The notes under the pieces are model-generated. The model made no database searches. It was given only the letters and a program-made list of their open reading frames with translations, and was not told the origin of the DNA. A stretch of 64,000 bases of DNA from Oligoflexus sp. (GTDB taxonomy: Bacteria; Bdellovibrionota_B; Oligoflexia; Oligoflexales; Oligoflexaceae): the NCBI GenBank assembly GCA_014377445.1, contig JACMPP010000059.1, forward strand, positions 1 through 64,000. The letters run 5' to 3'. Within the stretch, counting starts at the first letter, position 1. The number at the start of each line of letters is the position of its first letter. A program made the position numbers and the translations under genes. Positions 44,159 through 52,629 of the stretch are shown here, in pieces.

Positions 44159-45438
44159 TAGGTCCGCGGCGGTAAATAATTCGGGCGCGGGATTTGTTTG
44201 AGACACCATCGAAAGATCTCATTCATCTTCAGAGCCTTGCCTTTCCAGCTCAACTCCTCGCGTGCATAACGCTGCCCTTCCTTTGACATCCTCTCCAGAA
44301 GCTCAGGATCGCCTGCTAGTTTCTCCAGAATCTTTTCCAATTCGCTGGTGGTGTAGGCCTCGCCTTTGAGGTCGATACTGAAACCGCTATGGCCATTCAC
44401 CACGATATCGCCAGGGCCACCATAGTTGCTGACAATCGGCACACAACCCACCGATAGCGCTTCGAACACCACGCCGCCTCCGAACTCCCGAAGCGAAGGA
44501 AAAACGAGAACATCAGACTGACGAAAGTAAGCCATGGCTTCCGCATGAGAAATCATGCCCGTGATCTTTACAGTGATGCCGAGGCTTGCCGCAAGTTCTT
44601 CAAGGTTCTTCCTCTCCCAGCCATCCCCAACGATCGTGAAATCCGCTTTCCCACGTTTCACGAGCTTGGCTGCTGCCCGAATCGCCAGATCGCAGGCTTT
44701 CGAAGGAATCAATCGACCGACGAAAAGGAGCTGAAGCTTGGCCGATGGATCGCGCGGAATCTTGGGCTGTACGCTTTCTTCCCGAATACCATTTTCCGGC
44801 ATAAAGAAGAGCTTTTCCCCGAGCGTCTTATATTCGGCATAGGTCTCCGATGATCCGGCCACGACGGCCGTTGCATCGCGATAAGTTGATTTTGCGTAAG
44901 GCAGGAGGCGGTAGAGAAAACGGAGATTGGAAACCCATTCCTTCTGTTTCTCGATCTGTGGGTAATGAGCTGGCCAAGGAAGGCCACCATTGATGGGTCC
45001 AATCACAAAGGGAATATTCAGAGCCTTGCAACGTTTCGCAAAGAGACTTGGAATCACGGGCGCCACGGGAGTCAGGCGAAGGACCAGATCAAATTCGCGA
45101 TTTTTGAGAGCTTTTTTGTAAGCCGAGTAGGCCTTCCATTCGAAGGCCAAATAAAAGGGGACACGGAAGGCCGTGAGGATCTGGCTGCCGTAATCCTCCT
45201 TGAAGACATGCTTGAAGCACCAATTATAGAGCTTTTCCGCGACACCGAGGTCGATGCTGGTGAGCGCCTTCCATGGCAGTTTCTTGCGCAGAATTGCCTC
45301 TTCGTTGCGATGGTCTGTGATGAGCGTGACCTCATGCATCCGCACCAATGCTTCGCTGTGCTGATAGCCCACCAGAGGCACACTGATCCAGTCGGGATTA
45401 TTCTGTTGAGCGAGTACCAAGATTCGCAGCTTCTTCAT
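44155..45438 (-). CDS. Glycosyltransferase, GT4 family
   Basis: 427 residues from ATG 45438 (AGAGG 8 nt upstream). GT-B fold with N-terminal acceptor domain (RILVLAQQNNPDW, start of the Rossmann unit) and C-terminal donor domain: LLFVGRLIPSKACDLAI (about 230-246), FTIVGDGWER, and the EX7E region SLREFGGGVVFEALSVGCVPIVSN (seen as FPSLREFGGGVVFEALSVG). Retaining enzymes of this type use nucleotide sugars to extend LPS, capsule or other glycans at the inner membrane. Specificity not visible. It is isolated, not in an LPS cluster. Confidence 0.88.
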   Translation of the reverse strand: MKKLRILVLAQQNNPDWISVPLVGYQHSEALVRMHEVTLITDHRNEEAILRKKLPWKALTSIDLGVAEKLYNWCFKHVFKEDYGSQILTAFRVPFYLAFEWKAYSAYKKALKNREFDLVLRLTPVAPVIPSLFAKRCKALNIPFVIGPINGGLPWPAHYPQIEKQKEWVSNLRFLYRLLPYAKSTYRDATAVVAGSSETYAEYKTLGEKLFFMPENGIREESVQPKIPRDPSAKLQLLFVGRLIPSKACDLAIRAAAKLVKRGKADFTIVGDGWERKNLEELAASLGITVKITGMISHAEAMAYFRQSDVLVFPSLREFGGGVVFEALSVGCVPIVSNYGGPGDIVVNGHSGFSIDLKGEAYTTSELEKILEKLAGDPELLERMSKEGQRYAREELSWKGKALKMNEIFRWCLKQIPRPNYLPPRTY

Positions 45439-45462
45439 TTCACCAACCTCTGACGTGCGTCC

Positions 45463-45645
45463 TTGAGACTTAAAGTTCCGTTGCTGATTTCTCATTATAG
45501 AGCAAGCTCTTCCCCTTTTTATATTAAAGTCTTTATTGATGGATTTTTTACGATCGATTATGTTCGAACAGGCAACAAGATCACTCTTAATTTCGAACCT
45601 AAACTTGATTCGATCATCGACATCCGATATACACTTCCTGAGTAA
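45463..45645 (+). pseudogene. Coding-like short frame, possible remnant
   Basis: From a TTG at 45463 to TAA 45643, 60 codons. The last 40 read as a beta-rich protein tail (YIKVFIDGFFTIDYV, GNKITLNFEPKLDSIIDIRY), like the end of a small Ig-type or tail-like domain. No RBS and no proper start are seen, and the 5' part overlaps the leader of the divergent GT4 gene. Possibly a remnant, possibly a real small gene 19 bp before the phosphopantetheinyl transferase. Confidence 0.3.
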
Positions 45646-45664
45646 CTAAACTCAGGGTTGAATT

Positions 45665-46375
45665 ATGAGTCTTCAAAGCTTTTCACCCCCTCGATCGACT
45701 GAAGTGATCCCGGGGGTTTTCATATGCCGCGCTAGTTTCGCCTACGATCAGCTCAAAGTCTCGGACTTTGAGGCTGAAAATCTCTTCTTACCCAAAAATT
45801 TAGAGCGAGCCATCCACAAGAGGCAGATCGAGTATTTGCTCGGCCGCCTCTGCATCAAGCAGTGCTTTCAGGGGTTTGGCGTCGAACCGATGATCGTGGC
45901 CATGGGCGAGGACCGAAGTCCGGTCTGGCCGGATTCCTGGGTGGGATCGATTTCGCATTCAAAGGGTCAGGTCGTGGCTGTCCTGTCCTCCAAGGAGAAT
46001 TACTCCGGGCTCGGCATTGATCTTGAGGCCCTGATCGACAACCCGAGCAGCGCTCTACAGACTCAAATTTGCTGTGATTCCATGGAGTTAATAGAGCTCC
46101 AAACTGCTCTGAGTATCAACGAGCAGGAAGCGCTGACCCTGATTTTCTCGAGCAAAGAGAGCCTTTATAAGTTGATTTTCCCACGATACCGGCGCTTCTT
46201 CGGCTTTCAAGCCGCAAAAGTGCAGTACTCGATCGAGAAGGGCCTTGAGGCCGTATTGGTTCAGCATTTGAATGATGAGTTTCCGGAGAACAGGGCCTGG
46301 CCTGTGCGATGGCAGAGGCTCGATGAGACCACGCTTGAGACTTTTCTCATCGAACCTGCGAGGAGCGAGGATTAA
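45665..46375 (+). CDS. 4'-phosphopantetheinyl transferase (EntD/Sfp-like)
   Basis: 236 residues. Signature residues are visible: VGSISHSKG (about 98-106), the metal-binding GLGIDLEAL (about 118-126) and FSSKESLYKLIFP (about 161-173, K-E-x-x-K type). It moves phosphopantetheine from CoA to carrier proteins. The EntD-like form usually serves secondary-metabolite or fatty-acid-like carrier domains, but none is encoded in this window; it might serve the primary ACP. It ends 4 bp into the convergent receiver gene. Confidence 0.85.
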   Translation: MSLQSFSPPRSTEVIPGVFICRASFAYDQLKVSDFEAENLFLPKNLERAIHKRQIEYLLGRLCIKQCFQGFGVEPMIVAMGEDRSPVWPDSWVGSISHSKGQVVAVLSSKENYSGLGIDLEALIDNPSSALQTQICCDSMELIELQTALSINEQEALTLIFSSKESLYKLIFPRYRRFFGFQAAKVQYSIEKGLEAVLVQHLNDEFPENRAWPVRWQRLDETTLETFLIEPARSED

Positions 46376-46797
46376 CCTGCTTTTTTCTGTTTATTTGTAA
46401 CAAGTCTGTTCCACTTATCCAGGAACTGAATCGCCTCCTGAACATGCGCAATCAACTCTTGGTGATCGAACGGTTTAAAGAGCACGCCTCGTGCTCCGTT
46501 GTTCAAACAACGGTCGGCAAGCAGCAAACTATCACTTCCCGTAACGATGTAGACCTGTATCCCTTGTTTCATGCTGATGCATTCCTTGAGAACGTCATCA
46601 CCAAACATCTCGGGCATGTTGATGTCTACAAACACGATGTGGATTTCTTCATCGCGAATCGCTCTTAGCGCTTCCTTGGGAGATGTAAAAGACCGGGTGA
46701 TCACATGAGGCTGCTTACGAAGGACGCGCTCCATGATATCGAGAAGAACTGGATCGTCATCGATCACAGCTATGCGATAAGGTTTTTCGATATTCAT
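46372..46797 (-). CDS. Single-domain response regulator (CheY-like receiver)
   Basis: 141 residues; GGAGG 5 nt before the ATG. The receiver has the acidic pair in IAVIDDDP (about 9-16), phospho-acceptor Asp in IVFVDINMPEMFGDD (about 57), Thr in YIVTGSDS and Lys in VLFKPFDHQEL (about 109). No output domain, only about 20 extra residues. It may act as a relay intermediate or motor-binding CheY; the window has a chemoreceptor but no CheA. Confidence 0.9.
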   Translation of the reverse strand: MNIEKPYRIAVIDDDPVLLDIMERVLRKQPHVITRSFTSPKEALRAIRDEEIHIVFVDINMPEMFGDDVLKECISMKQGIQVYIVTGSDSLLLADRCLNNGARGVLFKPFDHQELIAHVQEAIQFLDKWNRLVTNKQKKAG

Positions 46798-47199
46798 ATC
46801 TACCTCCGTGGCTTGAGCCAGGTGTGGCTCGATAATCTCATGTCATGATCTTATAGAATTTCTGTCGATGACGGTAGTGGTTCGCCAAAGCAGTCTGTGA
46901 ATTCCTGCAACCGTTCGATTCTGAAAGTATGATATCTCTATACCAACAATGATGGGTAGCGATTAGATCGAATCTATAGTCTAAAATCTAATTTGTAGAG
47001 CGCTATCCGGCAATACTTTGCAAAATTTAAGAATGACTGTCATTTCATTTTCAAATTCTCTAAGGCGATGAATAAGCCCAGAACCTAAGCATAGCTGTTC
47101 CAAAGCCTGGATAACAAGGGAATTTGGGTTCACAAATACGCTGGTGAATTGCGCATCCTGCTGTTAAGAACAGCTTGAACACCCGGGAGGTCTGAAACC
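46798..47199. other. Intergenic region without a recognised gene (402 bp)
   Basis: AT-rich divergent promoter region between the receiver gene and the esterase gene. The only structure seen is a short perfect hairpin GCTGTT-AAG-AACAGC (47160-47174) about 26 bp before the esterase GTG, close enough to affect its translation. Confidence 0.6.
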
Positions 47200-47895
47200 G
47201 TGAACACTTGTACATTTCAACGCATAGCTGATCTCGACAACCTCGTGAGACAGACCCCACAGAACCGACGCTGTATTGTGCTTCTGCATGGCTTCGGAGC
47301 CAATTTTCAGGATCTTACGGGTTTGTCCACTGTACTCGACCCGACCCAATCGTGGGACTGGTACTTTCCCAACGGTCCCCAGGAGATTTCATTCTCAGAT
47401 GAATATGCTGGAAGAGCTTGGTTTCCCATTGATATGCAAAGATTGCAGCTAGCCCTTATGCAGGGCGTGCGCCAGCCCTTTCGGAATGAAATTCCTGCTG
47501 GATTTACCGCCGCATCTCTGAGTGTCGATCGACTGGTTCGGGAATTAGGCTCACGTTACGATCAAATCGTTGTCGGAGGCTTCAGTCAGGGCTCAATGAT
47601 CACCTGTGATGTCGCTCTCCACACGGAACAGAAGTTGAGCGCCCTCCTTTTGCTCTCAAGCAATGTCATCGCAAAATCGCGATGGGAGACTGCGATCAAG
47701 CGCAAAGAAAAAGCCTTCAAAGTCTTTCAGGCCCATGGACAGTTCGACAATGTCCTGCCTGTCGATGGCGCGAAGGAACTCGCTGACTTCTGGACGGAAA
47801 ACGATTATTCCCACGAGTATGTTTCCTTTCCGGGCGGTCATGAGATTCCTTATCCGGTTCTTGATAATCTAAAAAAGTTCCTGGCAAGCCTTTGA
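47200..47895 (+). CDS. Phospholipase/carboxylesterase family serine hydrolase
   Basis: 231 residues from a GTG with GGGAGG 9 nt upstream. Catalytic triad visible: Ser in GGFSQGSMIT (about 131), Asp in GQFDNVLPVDGA (about 186), His in PGGHEIPYPV (about 217); N-terminal oxyanion region IVLLHGFGANFQDL (about 27-40). This is the Abhydrolase_2 family (YpfH/EstB-like), cytosolic enzymes acting on small acyl esters or acyl-protein thioesters. Alone in its transcription unit, 100 bp before a histidine kinase gene on the same strand. Confidence 0.88.
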   Translation: MNTCTFQRIADLDNLVRQTPQNRRCIVLLHGFGANFQDLTGLSTVLDPTQSWDWYFPNGPQEISFSDEYAGRAWFPIDMQRLQLALMQGVRQPFRNEIPAGFTAASLSVDRLVRELGSRYDQIVVGGFSQGSMITCDVALHTEQKLSALLLLSSNVIAKSRWETAIKRKEKAFKVFQAHGQFDNVLPVDGAKELADFWTENDYSHEYVSFPGGHEIPYPVLDNLKKFLASL

Positions 47896-47994
47896 TATCG
47901 CATACATAGCCTGAATCCAGGGACTGATCCTCAGCCTTCACTCTTCAGTTTTCCTTCAACATGTCGATCACTTAGGGCGAACTTAGGAGCCCCA

Positions 47995-49167
47995 GTGACT
48001 GGCTATTCCAAAAAAATCTCAATTCAATTTTTTATCCAGTCCGTGGTGATCTGTTCCCTCTTGTCTTTATTTTTTGGCCTTCTTTACATCAGCATTCACA
48101 GCGATAGTTTCTCAGACTTCGGTCGCTGGGGATTTGGCTTCTTCAGCGTAATCACAATGGGTGTCTGCCTGAGCGTTCATGCGCACTGGATGTTGATCCG
48201 GCCTTTACACAATCTTAAAAAGAATCTGCGAAGCCTCGAAGTCGGCACTCTCATTTCGGAAGACCTTACCATCTTTCCCGCCAGTCGTCTCGAATGTGAG
48301 TTTGCCGAAATCGAGAGTCTGTTTCACGATCTTCTCTACGCACTGCAAGCTCGTCATCGCGAAGTGCTTCTCACCAAAGATCATCTTGCCCGGATCAACA
48401 GCAATCTTGAAGCCGTGCTCGACCTTCGCCGCCTTCAACTCGAATCGCGAGTCGCGGCTTCCTTTCAGCAAAACAAACTTCATGCCTTGGGGGAAATGGC
48501 TGCCGGCATCGCGCACGAAATCAACAACCCTCTGGCGATACTCGTGGGACGCACTGAGCAACTTCGTGACATTATGGGGCGCGAGGGAACGATCGAGTCC
48601 AAACGAGAATCCATTCTTCTCAGCATGGAGAAGACACTCTTCCGTATTCAGGAAGCAGTGCTCGATCTGGAACTCATCGCTTCGAGTCCTGCGCATGAAG
48701 ATATGCGCAAAATTCCCATCAGCCGTCTGGTAAGACGTCTGAACAAAGTCGTAAGCAATCGTTATCAAACGCAAGAAGTGAGTTTCGATCCTTTGATTGA
48801 AAGCGATCTTGAAATCGAAGGTCGTGAGGTGGAATTGAGTCAGGCGATTCTTTATCTGCTTGAGAACGCATCAGAGGCCGCTCAAAAGAGTGAAAACAAA
48901 TGGGTCCGCGTCGAACTGAAGAAGAGCAGCGAAGATACTTGCACGATTTCGATAATCGATAGCGGCTGCGGCGTGGAAGACTCCTTGCGCGAGAAACTTT
49001 TCCAACCCTTCTTCTCGACCAAAGAGGATGGACGCGGAATGGGCCTAAATCTCGCCAAAGCCGTCATAGACAGCCATCAGGGTAGTATCGACTTCGACTT
49101 CAACCACGACAATACGACGGTTCTAATCAAGCTCCCGCTTCGTCAGAAGCAAAGTGCCGCTGCCTAA
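47995..49167 (+). CDS. Membrane histidine kinase (NtrB-like HisKA)
   Basis: 390 residues from GTG 47995 (TTAGGAG 7 nt upstream). Two helices (about 14-33 and 42-65) with almost no periplasmic loop, then a linker with HAMP-like start (RPLHNLKKNLRSL), a coiled coil, HisKA with GEMAAGIAHEINNPLAIL (His about 176) and an HATPase ending in STKEDGRGMGLNLAK. The INNPL and STK-GxGMGL forms are typical of kinases that partner sigma-54-type or NtrC-like regulators. No such regulator is adjacent. The stop overlaps the convergent Nudix gene by 4 bp. Confidence 0.9.
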   Translation: MTGYSKKISIQFFIQSVVICSLLSLFFGLLYISIHSDSFSDFGRWGFGFFSVITMGVCLSVHAHWMLIRPLHNLKKNLRSLEVGTLISEDLTIFPASRLECEFAEIESLFHDLLYALQARHREVLLTKDHLARINSNLEAVLDLRRLQLESRVAASFQQNKLHALGEMAAGIAHEINNPLAILVGRTEQLRDIMGREGTIESKRESILLSMEKTLFRIQEAVLDLELIASSPAHEDMRKIPISRLVRRLNKVVSNRYQTQEVSFDPLIESDLEIEGREVELSQAILYLLENASEAAQKSENKWVRVELKKSSEDTCTISIIDSGCGVEDSLREKLFQPFFSTKEDGRGMGLNLAKAVIDSHQGSIDFDFNHDNTTVLIKLPLRQKQSAAA

Positions 49168-49589
49168 ATCGACCACCATCGCGTATCCTCAAGAGTATTG
49201 ATCTGGAGAAGATCGAGCACTTCCAAATCGGCGTCGCACCAATCCAGCTCCGGAAACTCTTGGGCCGTAAGCCAACGCGAGGCTTTGTGTTCCTTTAACT
49301 CAAAAGCGTCGCTGACCATCAGACACAACAAAGCGTTCAGTTGTATCACTTTGTGGTTCTGCTGAAATGAAGACGCGCGTAGGATACCTCGAATTGAAAT
49401 CTTTGTTGCCAATTCTTCGTGCATTTCACGATGGAGAGCTGCAAATAGAGATTCGCCCATCTCAATTTTGCCGCCGGGAAATTCCCAGCGAAGTGGTTCT
49501 CGCATCGTTTCGGAGCGTTGACAGGCAAGGTATTGATCGCCTTTGCGGATGACCGCACAGACGACAGGGATAATGGTGAGACTGGACAT
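49164..49589 (-). CDS. Nudix hydrolase, MutT-like (8-oxo-dGTP type)
   Basis: 141 residues, usual MutT size; GGAG 9 nt before the ATG. Complete Nudix box in FPGGKIEMGESLFAALHREM followed by HEEL (about residues 38-61), matching GX5EX7REUXEEXGU apart from the last Gly position. CAVIRKGDQYLACQRS and the later WLTAQEFPELDW are typical of MutT/CTP-pyrophosphohydrolases that clean the nucleotide pool. It is divergent from the aminotransferase gene (start codons 61 bp apart). Confidence 0.88.
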   Translation of the reverse strand: MSSLTIIPVVCAVIRKGDQYLACQRSETMREPLRWEFPGGKIEMGESLFAALHREMHEELATKISIRGILRASSFQQNHKVIQLNALLCLMVSDAFELKEHKASRWLTAQEFPELDWCDADLEVLDLLQINTLEDTRWWSI

Positions 49590-49650
49590 CGATTTCGTCT
49601 CCGTAGCCTTGAGCTCGAATCAAAAAATATTCTTAAGGAGGAGTTCCAAT

Positions 49651-51810
49651 ATGGATCAATCGCCATGGCAAGCCGATCAGTTGCACACCTTACCACAGCT
49701 CGCGCAGCTATTTCAAAAGCGTTGGCATGGTTTGGATTTTGTCCACCCGAAGGCTAAAGCGTCAGAACTCAAAACCGAAGCCGAGAAATTATCCTGGCTC
49801 CGTCAGAATAAAATCGGCCGCCTGACGATGATTCCGGTCCCGCACCACTGGGCCGCATTGGGCCTCGCCACAGCTGCGAGCGCCTATCGCTCCATGCTCC
49901 ATCTCGATTATACCGCTTCGGCTCAAGGTCTCGCAGCGATCGAAAATTATCTTGCTGAGTGCATGTGCACCTACGCGAATACGCATACGGAAACATCGGC
50001 CACCGGTCGCCTTTCCACGCAGCGCATGCATATGGCCATGCAAAGCATTCACGAGCATGTGGGAGCTGACAAGGAAAGCTTCGTCATCCCGGCTGGTTTC
50101 GGTGCCACGGGCGCGATTGAGAAGATCCAAAAAATTCTGGGCCTCTATCTCTCGCCCAAAGGCCAGACTCTTATCAAAAAAGAATTGGGTGTCGATCTCA
50201 AGGATTTGATGGCCAAAAAAGTCGTCGTTTTTGTAGGTCCCTACGAACATCACTCCAATGATGTATCATGGCAGGATTCGGCCCTTTGCCATTTTGTGCG
50301 GATTAAAGCCTTGCGGGAAGGTCCTTCGATCAATGACATCGACTTGAATGATCTGGAGACTCAGCTTGCAAAATATCCGGGTTACCTCAAGGTCGGATCC
50401 TTCTCAGCCGCCTCGAACGTCACCGGCTTTCGGAGCGATTTGAAAAAGCTGGGCGAAGTCCTGCACCAGCACAAGGCTCTCTTCTTCGTCGATTACGCCG
50501 CTTGCAGTCCTTATGCAGACATCAACATGCTGCGCGACGGTATCGATGCGATCTATCTCTCCGTCCACAAGAACCTGGGAGGTTCCAACCTTGGGTTCCT
50601 CGTCGGTCGCGCCCACATTTACGATGCGAACGTGCATCCGTCCTTTGGGGGCGGAGGAACTGTTTCCGCCGTGACGCCTTGGGAGTATCACTTCCACGAT
50701 TCGATCGAGGAAAGGGAATCAGCGGGTACGCTGCCGATTCGTCAAACCTGGCAAGCTGCGCTGTCCTTTCAAATCAAAGACTGGCTCGGTCGCGAAACTA
50801 TCAATCGCCTTGAGCATCAGATCTGTTCGGATATGATGGCATTTTTTGCCAAACATCCGAAGCTTCAGCTCCTCGGCAACAGCGATCCGGCCAAACGGTA
50901 TCCGATCTTTTCTTTCCTGGTGAATCACGGCAAACGAAAGTTCCACCATACTTTCGTCGCGGTTCTCCTCAACGATTTCTTTGGCGTACAAGCGCGTTCG
51001 GGTTGCGCCTGCGCTGGACCCTTCGGCCACGAACTTCTGCAGATTGAGCGCGAGCAGTCGAGCAAATACGTCGACCTTATTCTCCAGATTCTTAACGGCT
51101 TCAAACCCGGTTGGACCCGGATTGGTCTGCACTACACCCTGAGCCAGGAAGAGATCGCCTACACGCAGAAATCTCTCAGCGCGATCGCGTGGTTCGGCGG
51201 CCTCTTTATGGGTCTCTACAGCTTCGATCCTTACACCGGTGACTGGTTGCATGAAGATGCCCGTACTGAAGCTCTGAAGTTCGATTTTGAGGAAGTGATA
51301 AAGATCGCGGAGGGCGGTTGTCTCCTGCCGAAGCTCAAGGACGAAAGATCGCTTTATGGCAGCTTCGACAATCAACTCGAGGAGTTCTACGCTCTCGCCA
51401 GTCTGCGCGTCGCTCAGCTTACCATGGCATCGGCTCAGATGGTTCTCCCCGAAGACTCTAAGGACAAACTAGCGGCCGGAATTTATCCGATCATTCGCAA
51501 CCATATCGAGACGCTTTCGACCGACGAGGAAGGATTGCTCGAAGCGATCGCCGAACATTGCTGCGCCACGCTTTTGCCAGTAGGCAAAGACCAAGGCGAG
51601 TGTCGCCTGCAAATCAAAACACTGATCGATGGGATCATAGCGCATCCGGAAAAGATGGCAGAAACTTACGAGACCTTTGAAGGCATCGATCCCAGCATCG
51701 CCTTCTTCTATGTTCGGGCCGGGAAGTTGACTCGCAAAATTGAACTGAACGACTCCAAGATTACGAGCTGCCCACCTTGCACGGGCGCGGGGGTTGCGCC
51801 GGGCTTATAG
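49651..51810 (+). CDS. Long PLP enzyme, class V aminotransferase / cysteine-desulfurase-like
   Basis: 719 residues from ATG 49651 (AAGGAGGA 8 nt upstream). The class V core (about 65-520) shows LDYTASAQGL, NTHTETSATGR, PLP-binding Lys in LSVHKNLGGSN (about 311) and, near the C-terminal part of the core, RSGCACAGPFGHEL, where Cys is positioned as in cysteine desulfurases or selenocysteine lyases. Typical family members have about 400-450 residues, so the last ~200 residues (helical; ending CPPCTGAGVAPGL) are extra and unrecognised. The nearby HAD phosphatase gene is convergent. Substrate unknown. Confidence 0.85.
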   Translation: MDQSPWQADQLHTLPQLAQLFQKRWHGLDFVHPKAKASELKTEAEKLSWLRQNKIGRLTMIPVPHHWAALGLATAASAYRSMLHLDYTASAQGLAAIENYLAECMCTYANTHTETSATGRLSTQRMHMAMQSIHEHVGADKESFVIPAGFGATGAIEKIQKILGLYLSPKGQTLIKKELGVDLKDLMAKKVVVFVGPYEHHSNDVSWQDSALCHFVRIKALREGPSINDIDLNDLETQLAKYPGYLKVGSFSAASNVTGFRSDLKKLGEVLHQHKALFFVDYAACSPYADINMLRDGIDAIYLSVHKNLGGSNLGFLVGRAHIYDANVHPSFGGGGTVSAVTPWEYHFHDSIEERESAGTLPIRQTWQAALSFQIKDWLGRETINRLEHQICSDMMAFFAKHPKLQLLGNSDPAKRYPIFSFLVNHGKRKFHHTFVAVLLNDFFGVQARSGCACAGPFGHELLQIEREQSSKYVDLILQILNGFKPGWTRIGLHYTLSQEEIAYTQKSLSAIAWFGGLFMGLYSFDPYTGDWLHEDARTEALKFDFEEVIKIAEGGCLLPKLKDERSLYGSFDNQLEEFYALASLRVAQLTMASAQMVLPEDSKDKLAAGIYPIIRNHIETLSTDEEGLLEAIAEHCCATLLPVGKDQGECRLQIKTLIDGIIAHPEKMAETYETFEGIDPSIAFFYVRAGKLTRKIELNDSKITSCPPCTGAGVAPGL

Positions 51811-52629
51811 ACCGAAGATCTCTTCCATCACAATGGCGAAACCATCCTGATTATGATGAGGAGCAATACGGTCGGCCACGGCCTTGACCTCATCATCAGC
51901 ATTCTCCATAGCGATACCAAGACCAGCGGCCGCGATCATCTCGAGATCGTTGGCTCCGTCGCCTATGGCTATCGTCTCTTCGATTTTGATGCCGAGGGTT
52001 TTGCAGACAAAAGCCATGGCGTTGCCTTTGTTCGAACTCAGGTCGCTCAACTCGATCCAGGGATACTCTTTGAAATAGGTAAAATGCACGGCCTCGCCGA
52101 ACTTTTCCTGCAGCTTGCTGTAGATATCGCGGCGGCTTTCGCGCGAGTAGACGAGGATCGACAGGACCGGCGCTGTCGGCACATTATCGTAGGTAAACGG
52201 CAGGGGATGCTTGTTGTACATACCCACAAATTCTTCGATATCCTGGCTTTGGTGCAGGGCGTAAAAACCTTCCGATTCATCAAGGAGAATGTTGTCGATC
52301 CCTCCCATCTGCCGGCAACTTTCCAGAATATTGTGCACCGTTTCAAAGGGGATCGTTTGAGCGAGAATGGCCTCACCAAACATCGTCCTGTGGACCATCG
52401 ATCCACTCAGCGAAATGGCCGGATCAGTGGAATGAATAGCTCCCACCAACTGACGAATGGATTCGATCGGACGACCGGTTGCGATCACCACACGAATGCC
52501 TCGGGCCGCAAGTTTTTTCAAACAATCGGCATTGCGGGGGCTGACGATCGATTCTTTGGTCAGCAGAGTGCCATCGAGATCGATAAAGACCGCTTTGTAG
52601 GGACTATTCGACTTTTGCATCAGATTCAT
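51805..52629 (-). CDS. HAD phosphatase, Cof family
   Basis: About 274 residues. Start uncertain: ATG 52629 or 52620, both inside the end of the upstream Rsm22 gene, so coupling is likely. Motif I AVFIDLDGTLLTKE (about 13-26), motif II VVIATGRP, motif III Lys region and motif IV AIGDGANDLEMIAAAGLGIAMENA (shown in parts: GDGANDLEMI and GLGIAMENA). Cof-type IIB HAD enzymes dephosphorylate flavin precursors, sugar phosphates or nucleotides in the cytosol. Stop overlaps the convergent aminotransferase gene by 6 bp. Confidence 0.9.
   Translation of the reverse strand: MNLMQKSNSPYKAVFIDLDGTLLTKESIVSPRNADCLKKLAARGIRVVIATGRPIESIRQLVGAIHSTDPAISLSGSMVHRTMFGEAILAQTIPFETVHNILESCRQMGGIDNILLDESEGFYALHQSQDIEEFVGMYNKHPLPFTYDNVPTAPVLSILVYSRESRRDIYSKLQEKFGEAVHFTYFKEYPWIELSDLSSNKGNAMAFVCKTLGIKIEETIAIGDGANDLEMIAAAGLGIAMENADDEVKAVADRIAPHHNQDGFAIVMEEIFGL

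Noticed and set aside
45665-46375. Secondary-metabolite cluster marker (phosphopantetheinyl transferase)
   Set aside because: No PKS, NRPS or carrier protein gene is present in the window.
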